The notes beneath the pieces are model-generated. The model was given only the letters and a program-made list of their open reading frames with translations. It did not search any database and was not told where the DNA came from. Position numbers and translations under genes: made by a program. From the NCBI RefSeq assembly GCF_000381265.1, contig NZ_KB906264.1:124001-188000 (forward strand): 64,000 nucleotides of DNA, in the 5' to 3' direction. This document shows, one piece after another, positions 37,108 to 50,938 of the stretch. This stretch comes from Curvibacter lanceolatus ATCC 14669 (GTDB lineage: Bacteria; Pseudomonadota; Gammaproteobacteria; Burkholderiales; Burkholderiaceae_C). Within the stretch, counting starts at the first letter, position 1, and each line of letters opens with the position of its first letter.

Positions 37108-38358
37108 TCAGCCGGCAGGCAGGGTCAGCACGCGGTGCCGGCAACGCCACCACAACACGGCCATGCTGGCCGCGATCAGCAGGCCGAACACCCCCATCAG
37201 CGGCACCACCGGCAACTCCAGCGCCAGCAGGCCGGCATAGCCCGCCAGCATCACCAGGATGCTCAGATTCTCGTTGTAGCCCTGCACGGCAATCGAGCGC
37301 CCGGCCGTCAGCAGCTGGTGCCCGCGGTGCTGCAACAGCGCATTCATGGGCACCACCAGCACGCCCCCCACCAAGCCGACCAGCGCCAGCAGGGGCAGGG
37401 CCACGGCAAAGCGCTGCGTCAGCGACACGGCGGTGATCAGCAGCCCCAGCAAGACCCCGGCCGGCAACACCCGCACCGCCTGGTGCAGCGCCACCCGGTG
37501 GCCGGCCACGCCGGCGCCCAGCACCACGCCCACCGCCACCATGGCCTGCAGGTAGGCCGCCTGGTCCAGCGGCAGGCGCAGCGACTCCTGGGCCCAGCGC
37601 AACACCGCAAACTGCAGCGTGGCACCCACGCCCCAGAACAACGTGGTCACCCCCAGCGACAGGCCGCCCTCGGCATCGCGCCACAGCAAACGGTTGCTGG
37701 CGGCAAAGTCGCGCAGCAAGGCCAGGGGGTGGATCTCGCGTCGGGCGTAACGGGCGCCGCTGTCCGGCACCCCCAGTTGCAGCAGCGCGGCCACGCCATA
37801 CACGCTGAGCAACAGGCCCAGCGAGCCGGCCAGGGCCGAATCCAGCGGCAGCCCCCAGGCCAGCAAGCCCTGCCGGGCCTGGCTGGCCAGCGCCGAGCCA
37901 CACACCAGGGCACTCACCAAAAAGCCCCCCGTGACCGCCCCCAGCAAGGCGGCGCAGACGATGGAGATCTCGATCCAGCTGTTGGCCACCACCAGCTGCC
38001 GCGCCGGCACCATCTCAGTCACCAGCCCGTATTTGGCCGGGGCGTAGCCCGCTGCGCCGAGGCCCACCACCGCATAGGCCAGCACGGGGTGCACGCCCAC
38101 CAGCAGGCCCAACACGCCCAGCACCTTGATGGCGTTCATCCAGGCCATCAGGCGGGCCTTGGGCATGGCGTCGGCCAGCGGGCCCGCCACCGGCGCCAGC
38201 ACCACATACGACAGCGTGAACGCGAACTTCAGCAAAGGCGCCCACCAGCCCGGCACGCCCTGCTCCTGCAGCAGGGCCATGGTGACGATCAGCAAGGCGT
38301 TGTCGGCCAGGGCAGAGGTGAACTGGGCCGCAATCAACAAGGAGAAACCGGTGGGCAT
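37108..38358 (-). CDS. lplT: lysophospholipid transporter LplT
   Basis: 416 aa from ATG 38358, MFS fold with 12 TM helices. It flips lysophospholipids into the cytoplasm for re-acylation. Diagnostic stretches are the N-terminal FSLLIAAQFTSALADNALLI, LKFAFTLSYVVLAPVAGPLADAMPK, YGLVTEMVPARQLVVANSWIE and the C-terminal VPMNALLQHRGHQLLTAGRSIA. The usual partner gene aas is not adjacent. The long upstream region contains the 11-bp repeat array. Confidence 0.92.
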   Translation of the reverse strand: MPTGFSLLIAAQFTSALADNALLIVTMALLQEQGVPGWWAPLLKFAFTLSYVVLAPVAGPLADAMPKARLMAWMNAIKVLGVLGLLVGVHPVLAYAVVGLGAAGYAPAKYGLVTEMVPARQLVVANSWIEISIVCAALLGAVTGGFLVSALVCGSALASQARQGLLAWGLPLDSALAGSLGLLLSVYGVAALLQLGVPDSGARYARREIHPLALLRDFAASNRLLWRDAEGGLSLGVTTLFWGVGATLQFAVLRWAQESLRLPLDQAAYLQAMVAVGVVLGAGVAGHRVALHQAVRVLPAGVLLGLLITAVSLTQRFAVALPLLALVGLVGGVLVVPMNALLQHRGHQLLTAGRSIAVQGYNENLSILVMLAGYAGLLALELPVVPLMGVFGLLIAASMAVLWWRCRHRVLTLPAG

Positions 38359-38424
38359 GCGCGTGAGCCTGAGCGGCCGTGGAGACGGCCTGATGGAGTG
38401 AATCCCCCATTGGGACCGGAGGCG

Positions 38425-38484
38425 ATGACGCCGCCATGACGTCAACATGACGCGGTCATGACGCCTGCATGAACCCGCAGTGAG
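38425..38484 (-). promoter_or_regulatory. 11-bp phased direct-repeat array (Pho box-like) upstream of lplT
   Basis: ATGACG starts at 38425, 38436, 38447 and 38458. ATGAAC at 38469 and GTGAGG at 38480 continue the series at an exact 11-bp step. On the minus strand (towards lplT, 67 bp away) each unit reads (C)GTCAT, the core of the PhoB half-site, which also recurs every 11 bp. A response regulator of the OmpR/PhoB family is the natural candidate. The rest of 38359-38655 shows no gene. Confidence 0.65.
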
Positions 38485-38655
38485 GCGGCATCCCGATGCA
38501 CCGGTTTGGCGCCACCCGGAAAGAAAGCATCACTCCGGTGCACGCCAACACCAAAATGCACCACATTGAGGCAGCAGAACGCCCAACCCTGGGGCAGCCG
38601 CCGACCGTGGCGGCACGGATCCTGCTGTGACAGCCGCTGCAGCAGCTTGAGACCC

Positions 38656-40959
38656 ATGTCAGACCTGAATCAAAAGAGCGGCCACCTTGCCCGCACGGTG
38701 ATGCCGCCCCCCGCCCCCTCCCGCACCCAGGCGTACCCCTCCGCGCGCCCCTCGGCGCGGGCCTTCGCGCGCACGCCCCAGGTCCTGGAAGCCGCTGCGG
38801 GCTTTGGCCAGTGGGCCCATGCCGAAGGCTGGCTGAGCCTGTCGCCCCAGGCGGCCGAATTCTTCGATGCCCAGGGCCAGCTCGAAGGCCCGCTGGACGA
38901 CGCCCTGACCCAAGTGGTGATGGACGACCTGGTGCGCCTGCGGCCGCGCTTCAAGGCCCACGCCGGCCAGCTCTGGCAACAGGACCTGCGCGTGATCAGC
39001 CGCACCCAGGGCCTGCGCTGGCTGCGCATGACGGCCTTGCCGGCCGACCCCGACCAGCCCGACCTGCAGCAAGGCATCGTGCAGGACGTGACCGAACTCA
39101 AGCACGCCCAGATGCGCGAGCGCCTGGGCTTCGAGCTGACCGAGTTCCTGGTCGGCTCGCACTCGCTGGGCAGCGCCATCCTGAATGTGATCCAGGGGGT
39201 GTGCAACAGCCTGGGCTGGGATTGGGGCGCCTACTGGGCCCTGGAAACCGACCCGGCAGGCCAGCCCCAGCTGGCCTGCCACCAGTTCTGGCACCCCAGC
39301 GAACACGACATGAGCGCCTTCAGCCAGGCCAGCCAGCAACTGCGCCTGCGCCCCGGCGAGGGCCTGGTGGGCCGGGTGTGGCAAAGCGGCCAAGCCACCT
39401 GGGTGGAAGACATGGCCACCGACCCGGGCTTTGTGCGCCGCGCCAGCGCCCGCGCCAGCCACCTGCGCTCGGGCTACATCTTTCCGGTCACCTTCCAGAG
39501 CGGCGACGGCTCGGACCACCGCCCCGGGGTGCTGGAGTTCTACAGCAGCCTGGCGCGCCAGCCCGATGCCCAGCTGCCCCTGCTCTCGGGCACCATCGGC
39601 GCCCTGCTGGCCCAGACCGCGCAGAAGCTGGAGCAACAGGCCACGGTGCTGCACCTGTCCCAGGTCGATGGCCTGACCGGGCTGGCCAACCGGCGCCACT
39701 TCTACGAGGTGCTGGGCGCCACCTGCCGCCAGGCCGAGGCCCTGGGCCAGCACTTCGGCCTGATGTTCATCGACCTGGACCGCTTCAAACCTATCAACGA
39801 CGCCTTCGGCCATGACGCCGGCAACACCGTGCTGCGCGAGTTCGCACAACGCCTGCAGGCCCTGGCACCCGCCGGTGCCACCGCCGGACGCCTGGGCGGC
39901 GATGAATTTGCCCTGCTGCTGCCCGGGGTCGACCTGCAGGCCTTTGCCGAGACGGCTGAGCGGGTGCGCCAGGCCGCCCGGCGCCCCATGCTGCACGAAG
40001 GCGTGGAGCTGAGCCTGAGCGCCAGCGTGGGCATCAGCCTGTTCCCGGAGAACGGGCGCACCCCGCCCGAGCTGCTGCGCAGTGCCGATGCGGCCATGTA
40101 CCGCATCAAGCAAAACGGGCGCGACGGCAGCGACTTCTTCTCGCAGACCAGCCCGCACGCCCTGGCCGAACAACAGAACATCCTGATGCAGCGCCTGCAG
40201 ATGGCGCAGGACCTGCACCTGGCCCTGCAGCGCCAGGAGCTGTTCCTGCACCACCAGCCCATCTTCGACCAGGCCAGCGGCCGCCTGCACGGCACCGAGG
40301 CCCTGGTGCGCTGGCGCCGGCCGGATGGGCAACTGGTGCCGCCCGATGTGTTCATCCCGCTGGCCGAAGAGGCGCACCTGATCGTGCAGATCGGCCAATG
40401 GGTGGCCGCCCAGGCCTGTACCGACCTGGCCACCCTGGAGGCCGCCGGGCTCAAAGGGCTGCGGGTGCATGTGAACATGGCCTCGCCCGAATTCCACCGC
40501 GATGCCCTGCCCGAAGAGCTGCTGGCCCTCACGCGCCGGCACGGCCTGGCACCGGCCCAGCTCTCGCTGGAGCTGACCGAAACCCTGGTGATGGAACAGC
40601 CCGCACAGGTCACTGCCGTGATGGGCCGGCTGCGCGCGGCCGGCTTCGAGATCAGCCTGGACGATTTCGGCCAGGGGCATTCGGCGCTGTCGCTGCTCAA
40701 GCAACTGCCGCTGAACACCCTGAAAGTCGACCGCTGCTTTGTGCGCGGGCTGGGCGAAGACGTTAGCGACGAGGCCATTGTGCGCACCATTCTCGACCTG
40801 GGCCGGCACCTGGGCCTGCGCGTGATCGTGGAGGGCGTGGAAACGGCCGCCCAGCTGCAACGGGTGCGCGCCTGTGGCGGCCAGTTCGTGCAGGGCTACC
40901 TGCTGGCGCGGCCGATGCCCTTGGGCGATCTGCTGCAGCGCTTCGCGCCCCCAAGCTGA
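38656..40959 (+). CDS. PAS/GAF-linked diguanylate cyclase/phosphodiesterase (GGDEF-EAL)
   Basis: 767 aa from ATG 38656, no TM segments. After an Ala/Pro/Arg-rich N-terminus there is a PAS-like region (about 40-150) and a GAF domain (about 160-330, GEGLVGRVWQSGQATWVED). A GGDEF domain follows with an intact GGDEF near 414 (GRLGGDEFALLLPG), then an EAL domain with intact EAL near 547 (GTEALVRWRRPDG), ELTETLVM, DDFGQGHSAL and EGVET. The RxxD inhibitory site before GGDEF is absent. DDFGQGHSA deviates from the usual DDFGTGYSS, which may matter for phosphodiesterase activity. Cytosolic c-di-GMP turnover is expected. It is convergent with recD, 2 bp apart. Confidence 0.92.
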   Translation: MSDLNQKSGHLARTVMPPPAPSRTQAYPSARPSARAFARTPQVLEAAAGFGQWAHAEGWLSLSPQAAEFFDAQGQLEGPLDDALTQVVMDDLVRLRPRFKAHAGQLWQQDLRVISRTQGLRWLRMTALPADPDQPDLQQGIVQDVTELKHAQMRERLGFELTEFLVGSHSLGSAILNVIQGVCNSLGWDWGAYWALETDPAGQPQLACHQFWHPSEHDMSAFSQASQQLRLRPGEGLVGRVWQSGQATWVEDMATDPGFVRRASARASHLRSGYIFPVTFQSGDGSDHRPGVLEFYSSLARQPDAQLPLLSGTIGALLAQTAQKLEQQATVLHLSQVDGLTGLANRRHFYEVLGATCRQAEALGQHFGLMFIDLDRFKPINDAFGHDAGNTVLREFAQRLQALAPAGATAGRLGGDEFALLLPGVDLQAFAETAERVRQAARRPMLHEGVELSLSASVGISLFPENGRTPPELLRSADAAMYRIKQNGRDGSDFFSQTSPHALAEQQNILMQRLQMAQDLHLALQRQELFLHHQPIFDQASGRLHGTEALVRWRRPDGQLVPPDVFIPLAEEAHLIVQIGQWVAAQACTDLATLEAAGLKGLRVHVNMASPEFHRDALPEELLALTRRHGLAPAQLSLELTETLVMEQPAQVTAVMGRLRAAGFEISLDDFGQGHSALSLLKQLPLNTLKVDRCFVRGLGEDVSDEAIVRTILDLGRHLGLRVIVEGVETAAQLQRVRACGGQFVQGYLLARPMPLGDLLQRFAPPS

Positions 40960-40961
40960 CG

Positions 40962-42796
40962 CTACATCGTCAGGCCACCGCTGCGCACGATCTGGCGCTC
41001 CACCGAGCGCAGCAACACCGGCACGGCCGGTACCGCCAGGGTCAGCCGGGTCTTGGCGCGGGTGATGCCGGTGTAGAGCAACTCCCGCGTGAGCACGGCC
41101 ACGGGCTGCTCGGGCAGCACCAGGCAGACATGCTCGAACTCCGAGCCCTGCGATTTGTGCACGGTCATGGCGAACACGCTCTCCACCGCGTCCAGGCGCG
41201 AGGGCTGCACCCAGTGCACGCCCCCCGCCCCATCGGGGAAGGCCACCCGCAAGCCCTTGGCATGCGGCAGGCACAGGCCGATGTCGCCGTTCATGAGCTT
41301 GAGGGCGTAGTCATTGCGCGTGGCCATCACCGGCCGCCCCGGGTACCAGCCCTCGGGCGGAAAACCCAGCGCCAGCGCGATGCGCCGGTTCAGCGCCTGC
41401 ACCCCCCAGGCCCCCTCGCGCACCGCACACAGCACCTGAAAGCGCGCCAGCGCGGCCAGGGCCTGCAAGGCCTGGGCGTCGCTGCTGCCGCCGGCACCGA
41501 TCCGGGCCAGGGCCTCCAGCCCCGGTTGCCAGCCCTGGCGCCACAGCGGGGCCAGGGCCGGGTCGCCCCCGGGGCGCGGCTGCAGGCGCTGCACCGAGGC
41601 GGTGCTGCGGCCCGCCACCGGGGCCTGCTGCCAGAGCTGGCGCACCGAGCCCACATCGCCCGCATTCACCGCCCGCGCCCATTGGCCGATGGGGCTGTCA
41701 CCGGCAAAACGGCGGCTGTGGCGCAGCATCACCGTCTGCTGGGCCAGCACGCCGCCGTCGCCCTGCCAGGGGCGGAGGTCCACCTGGGCCACCTCGGCCA
41801 GCCAGGCCACGGTGGCCGCGCTGTAGCGGCCGGCCTGGGCGCCGTGGCACAGTTGGCCCATCACCGCGCCGGCCTCGACCGAGGCCAGCTGGTCTTTGTC
41901 GCCCAGCAGGATCACGCTGGCGTGCAGGGGCACGGCGCGCAGCAGGCGGGCCATCATCTCCAGGTCGATCATCGAGGCCTCGTCCACCACCACCAGGTCC
42001 AGCGCCAGCGCGGGCAGCGGGGCCGCAGCGCCGCCACCGGGGCGCACCTGCAGCAGCTTGTGCAGGGTGGCGGCATGGGCCGGGATGTCGGCGCGCAAGG
42101 CCTCGGGCAACGAGGCCAGGGCCGAGGCGATCGATTCGCCCAGGCGCGCCGCCGCCTTGCCGGTGGGCGCGGCCAGCGCCACGCGCAAGGGCCGGCCCAG
42201 CTGGGCCCGCGCATGCGACTGCAGCAAGGCCAGCAGGCGCACCACGGTGGTGGTCTTGCCGGTGCCGGGCCCGCCGGTGACCAGGGTCAGGCGCTGGCGC
42301 GCCGCCAGGGCACAGGCCACCTTCTGCCAATCGGGCCCGGGCACCGCCGGGTCGGGCGGAAACAGCTGGGTCAAGGCCTGGGCCAGGCCTTCAGGGGCCT
42401 TGGGCGGCAGGGCCAGGCGCGCCTCGATGCTGTGGCGGATGGCCTGCTCGGCCTCCCAGTTGCGGCGCAGGTACAGGCGCTCACCCTCGCGCACCAGGGG
42501 GCTGCTGGGGCCGTGCACCCAGGGCAGGTGCTCGGCACCAGCGGCCAGGTCGGGCGGCAGGGCTTGCAGGGCGGGCTCCTCCCAGCCCAGGGTGGGGCCG
42601 GGCTCGCGCTGCAGTGCTGCCAGATCCAGGCAGGCGTGGCCGCGGCCGTACTGGTGGCTGACCAGGGCAGCCAGCCAGGCATGGCGTGGGTCATCGCTGG
42701 GCTGGGCTTGCTGCACAAAGGCGGCCAGGGCCCGATCCAGGCGGTTCAGCGGCGTGGCTTCAGCGGCATCGACCGTGCGGGCCAGGAGAGAGGTCG

Positions 42797-42800
<4 letters not shown>
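40962..42800 (-). CDS. recD: exodeoxyribonuclease V alpha subunit RecD
   Basis: 612 aa, 5'-3' helicase of RecBCD. The N-terminal domain is followed by Walker A GGPGTGKTTT at 176-183, Walker B VVVDEASMIDLEMM, GDKDQLASVEAG (motif III) and the C-terminal MTVHKSQGSEFEHV and YTGITRAKTRL motifs. The ATG overlaps the recB stop (ATGA). Confidence 0.95.
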
Positions 42801-46425
<3,625 letters not shown>

Positions 46426-46429
<4 letters not shown>

Positions 46430-49400
46430 TCAGCGTCTCCGATCGGGCCCAGGTGCAGTTGGCGGGCCAGCTCGCCATACAGGGCTTCGCCCCAGCGGGG
46501 CAGCTCGGCCTGCAGCTCGGCATAGCCCTGGAAGCAGCGTTGCAGGTAAGGCGAGCGCGCGGCCTCGCCCTCGCGCTGGAAGTCGCCCTCGTAGGCGGCG
46601 CGGGCCAGCTCATGGGCCTGGGCCTCGTCCTTGCCACGGCGCAGGGCCTGGCCATAGGCCCAGGCACTGAGGCAGGCCACGGGCAGGGGCTGGGCCCAGG
46701 CGGCGCGGTAGACCTGCACCAGGCCGCTCAGCACCGCCAGCGCCTGCGCGGGCGCCAGCGGGCGCAGCACAATCTGCCCGTCCAGCCCCAGCACGGTGCT
46801 GGTGAGCGCCAGGCCCTGGGCGCAGCCGGCCAGGTGGTTGACCCAGACCGCCGCCACCACCTCCACCCGGGCGCCTTGCTCCTTGCCCTTGCCTTGCAGC
46901 ACCGCGCCCGGGCGCATCACCCGCTGCAGACAGGGTCCGCGCCACAGGCTGTCGCCCCCCTCTGCCGGGGCCGGAGCGTCCGCCGACCCGAACAGGCCGC
47001 CGAGCGAATCTTGCAGCCGCAGGCCATCCACCACCAGGTCGATGGGCTGCGCGGGCAGGGTCTGGGGGTAGCGCTCGGCCCAGGGCGCCAGGCGCTCCTG
47101 CACCACGGCGACGCGGCCCTGCAGCTCGTGCAAGTCGCGCTGGCCGAAGGCGGCCAGGGGCAGCAGGCCGCGCAAGGGCAGCTCGGCCAGGGCCTGCACG
47201 GGGTCGGCCGCCTCCAGCACCGACTGGCCAGCCAGGTACTTGTCCAGCCCGTCGAGGGCAAAGGGCTCGGTGTCTTCGCCGGCCTCGTCCAGCTCGCTCA
47301 GCACCACGCCCAGGCGGGCCTTGAAGAACACCTCGACCGGCTGGCGCAGCAACTGGCGCAGCGCGTGCAGGCTCAAGGGGTCGGGCACGGGCACGAGCAC
47401 GGGCACCAGGGAGGCTGGGGGCGGCAACGCGACCTCGGCCACCACCGTGCTCTGGTGCGCCTGGGCCCAGTCGCTGTCGTAGGTGCGAAAGCCCGAGCCG
47501 GCGCGAAAGTAGGCCTCGGAAAACGGCTGCAAGGGCTGCTGCCGCACAGGCCGCGCCGGGCGCCAGCCACTGTGCAGGTGCTCGATCAGCTGCGCCACCA
47601 GCACGGAAGGCGGTCGCTCGGCGTTGTCGGTGGCGCGGCGGCCCTGCCAACTCAGGTAGAGGCGGTCGCGGGCCGACAGCAAGGCCTCCAGGAACAGGTA
47701 GCGGTCGTCTTCTCGCCGCGAGCGGTCACCGGCGCGCCAGCTGCTGGCCATCAGGTCGAAGTCGCGCGGCGCGGTCTGGCGCGGGTAGTCGCCATCGTTC
47801 ATGCCCAGCAGGCACACGGCCCTGAAGGGGATGGAGCGCATGGGCATCAGGGTGCCGAACTGCACGCCGCCGCCCAGAAAGCGCTGCTGCAGGCCACTGT
47901 CCTGCAGCTGGGCCAGCCAGTGCTCGCGCGCCACCTCCAGCGGCAGTGGGCTGTCCAGGCCGGCCTGCTCGCAGGCCTGCAGCCAGGCGTCCAGGGGCGC
48001 CAGCAAGGCCTCGATCTGGCGCGCCTCCAGCTCGTCGGCGGCCTCGAAGAAGCGCTCGACCACGCCGCGGAACACCTGGCCCCATTCGGCGGGGGGGCGC
48101 TCGCACGCCAGCGCCTGCAGCGTTTCAGTGACCCCATCGACCCAGTCGAGCAAGGCGTCGGCCACGGTGGCATCCAGGCCGCTGAGCGCGGGCTGGGCCA
48201 GGGTGTCGGCCCAGACCTGGCCGTCGCCCTGAGCGCCCCCCTCGCCCAGGGCATAGCCCAGCAGCAGGCGGCGCAAACCGAAGGCCCAGGTGTTGTGCCC
48301 GGCACCGGCCACCCCCACCGGCAGGCCCCAGCGGCGGCGGTGCGGCTCGTCCAGGCCCCAGCGCACGCCGGCCTGCTGCAACCAGGTGTGCAGCTCGTCC
48401 ACCTCGACCTCGCCCAGGCCGAAGCGCTGGCGCAGCGCCCGCACCTCGAACAGGCCCAGCCAGTCCGACAGGGTGAGGCGCGACTGCGGCAGCGACAGCA
48501 GGGCTTGCAGCGCCTGCACGATGGGCGACTGGCGCGGCGAGCGGTCGGCCACCGAGTAGGGGATGTGGCGCGGCTGGCCCGGGGCAAAGCGGCCGAACAC
48601 GGCCTGGATGTGGGGCGCGAAGACGGCGATGTCGGGCACCATGACCATCACATCCCGCGGGCGCAAGGCCGGGTCGGCATCGAACCAGGCCAGCAATTGG
48701 TCGTGCAGCACCTCGACCTCACGCTGCGCCGAGTGGCAGGTGACCAGGGTGATGGAATGATCGTCCGGCGGCAGCGGCCAGGGCTCGGCGGGCGTCTGCA
48801 GGTGCAGCATGCCCGACTGCAGCTGGGCCAGCTGGCTGGGCTGGGCCAGGCCGGCCAGCGGGTCGACAAAGGCATCGACGCGCACAAAGCGGTGGCGGTA
48901 GCCCTCCACGTTGTCGAACTCGTCAAGCATGTGCAGGTAGTCGCGCCCCTGCTTGCCCCAGGAGGCCAGCAGTGGGTGCCCCGGGCGCGCGGCCTGGGCG
49001 GCCTCCAGCTGGGCCGGCTTGACGCGCTGGCGCCGCCGCAGCACCTGGCGCAGCTGGGCGTGGCCCTCGACCAGATCGCCCCAGTAGTACTGGCTGGGGT
49101 TGTGCACCAGCATCAGCACCTGGCTCAGTTGGCCCAGCGCGGCCAGGGCTTCGACCGCCTGGTGCGACATGGACGAGATGCCGAACACCACGATGCGCTC
49201 GGGCAGGCCGGCCGGGCGTTCGCCCCCCGCGGCCAGTTGCTGCAGCCGCGCCATGAAGCGGGCGTGCACGGCGGCCCGCGAGGCCTCGGCCAGCGCCTCG
49301 CCCACATCGGTGCGCAGATCGCGCCACAGGGCCGGCTGCCAGGCCTGGGCCGGGTCCAGCGGCAGGTCGGGGCCTTGCGGCTGGCTCAGCACATCGCGGC

Positions 49401-49899
49401 CCTGGGCCCAGGCGGCCAGCCAGTCGGCACGGTAGCTCTGGTAGCCGTCGAACACATCGGCCAGTTGCAGGGCCAGCTGGTAGAGCTTGCGCCCGTCCGG
49501 CGCCTCGCTGAGGTAGCGCTGCAGCGGCTGGTACACCGGGCGCTGCTCGATCAGCGCCGGCAGCAGGCGCATCAGCCGCCACACCAGGCTGGACTTGTCG
49601 AAGGGCATGTGGGTGGGCACCTGCTCGGCGCCCAGCACCTGGCGGTACACCTGCCACAGAAAGCCGCTGGGCAGCTCCATGCGGGTGGCGGCAAAAATGC
49701 CCAGGGCAGTGTCGTCGGCCAGCGACACCTCCAGCCAGTGCTTCATGCCGGCGCTCTGCACCAGCAGCACCTCGGGCGCCAGCGGCGCCAACGGCTGGGC
49801 CCGCAGAAACTGCACCAGCAGATCGCGCAGGTCTTCCAGGCGATTGCCGTGCAGCACCATGAAGCCGGGCGGGTGCGAAGGCCGGGAAAGGGTCGACAT
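46426..49899 (-). CDS. recC: exodeoxyribonuclease V gamma subunit RecC
   Basis: 1157 aa from ATG 49899 (MSTLSRPSHPPGFMVLHGNRLEDL). It is the inactive helicase-like subunit that recognises Chi and holds the complex together. Family stretches are FAATRMELPSGFLWQVYRQ, FGISSMSHQAVEALAAL, PRDVMVMVPDIAVFAPHIQAVFG and FGTLMPMRSIPFRAVCLLGMNDGDYPR. It is the first gene of recC-recB-recD. A longer frame to 49995 has no support. Confidence 0.95.
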
Positions 49900-50014
49900 G
49901 AGCAGAGACGGCGCAGTGGAGGAAAAACCAGGGTCCGCCGCGGCGCGGGCCACGGCGCCGGCAGTATGACATGCGGGGGCGGGCCAACCAGCCACCGGCC
50001 CCCTACCGGCGGCG

Positions 50015-50938
50015 TCAGGCGATCAACCAGGCGGCAGCGCTTTGAGGCGAGCGGAAATCCTCCAGCGCACGCACCGGAATGGCCGGAAACTGACGCGACC
50101 ACATGGCGCTCAGCGCGCGGCCGGGGCCGATCTCGATCACGCGATCGACCTGGCGCTCGGCCAGGGTTTCCAGGCAGGCGGACCACTGCACCGTGTGGTC
50201 GATCTGCTGGCTCAGGGCGGGCCGCATCTGCTCGACCCGGCGCAGGGCACTGCCGGTGGCATTGGCGGCCACCGCGCAGCGCAGGGGCTGCCAGGTGATG
50301 CCGGCCAGGGTGTGGGCAAAGGCCTCGGCGGCCGCACGCAGGGCCGATGAATGCGAGGCGATGCGGATGGGCAGGGGCTTGCAGTGCACCCCTGCGGCCG
50401 CCAGCAAGGCCTCGGCCTGCTGCAGCAGCGCCACGCTGCCGGCCAGGATGAGGTGGTCCGGGCCGATGCGGATGGCGACCTCGAGGGGCCAGCCCGCCAG
50501 TTGGCGGGCAATGCTGTCCTGGTGCAGGCCCGACACCGACAGCAGCCCGCCGGGCACGCTGCCGGCGGCGGCGTCCATGGCCTGGGCCCGTTGCGCGGCC
50601 AGGGCCACGGCGACGGCCGGGTCGAAAGCGCCGGCACAGGCCACGGCCGCCAGTTCGCCGACGCTGTAGCCGGCCACGATGGCCGGCCCCTCGGCCAGGT
50701 GGGCCGACACCGCCCCCCAGGCAGCCAGTGAGACCCCGGTGATCAGCACCTGCGCAAAGCGGTTGCGCGACAGTTCTTCGGGATCACCCAGCCGGGCCCG
50801 CCAATCGGCGCCCAGGTGCTGGGCCATGGCCTGCAGCGGTGCGGCCACGCTGACCTCGACCCGGGCCTCGGCCTCCAGCCAGGGCAGCATGTCAGCGTGC
50901 TGGCTGCCCTGGCCCGGAAACAGAACGGCGTAGCTCAT
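50015..50938 (-). CDS. mdcH: malonate decarboxylase subunit MdcH (malonyl-CoA:ACP malonyltransferase, epsilon)
   Basis: 307 aa from ATG 50938. Acyltransferase fold with VLFPGQGSQ at the N-terminus, nucleophile Ser92 in GYSVGELAA and a catalytic His in RIASHSSAL. It charges the MdcC carrier from malonyl-CoA to start the cycle. It is the last gene of the mdc operon and overlaps mdcB by 4 bp. Confidence 0.93.
   Translation of the reverse strand: MSYAVLFPGQGSQHADMLPWLEAEARVEVSVAAPLQAMAQHLGADWRARLGDPEELSRNRFAQVLITGVSLAAWGAVSAHLAEGPAIVAGYSVGELAAVACAGAFDPAVAVALAAQRAQAMDAAAGSVPGGLLSVSGLHQDSIARQLAGWPLEVAIRIGPDHLILAGSVALLQQAEALLAAAGVHCKPLPIRIASHSSALRAAAEAFAHTLAGITWQPLRCAVAANATGSALRRVEQMRPALSQQIDHTVQWSACLETLAERQVDRVIEIGPGRALSAMWSRQFPAIPVRALEDFRSPQSAAAWLIA

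Noticed and set aside
46453-50298. A 1281-codon open frame on the plus strand
   Set aside because: Antisense shadow of recC; low-complexity Gln/Gly/Leu composition and no domain, produced by the high GC content.
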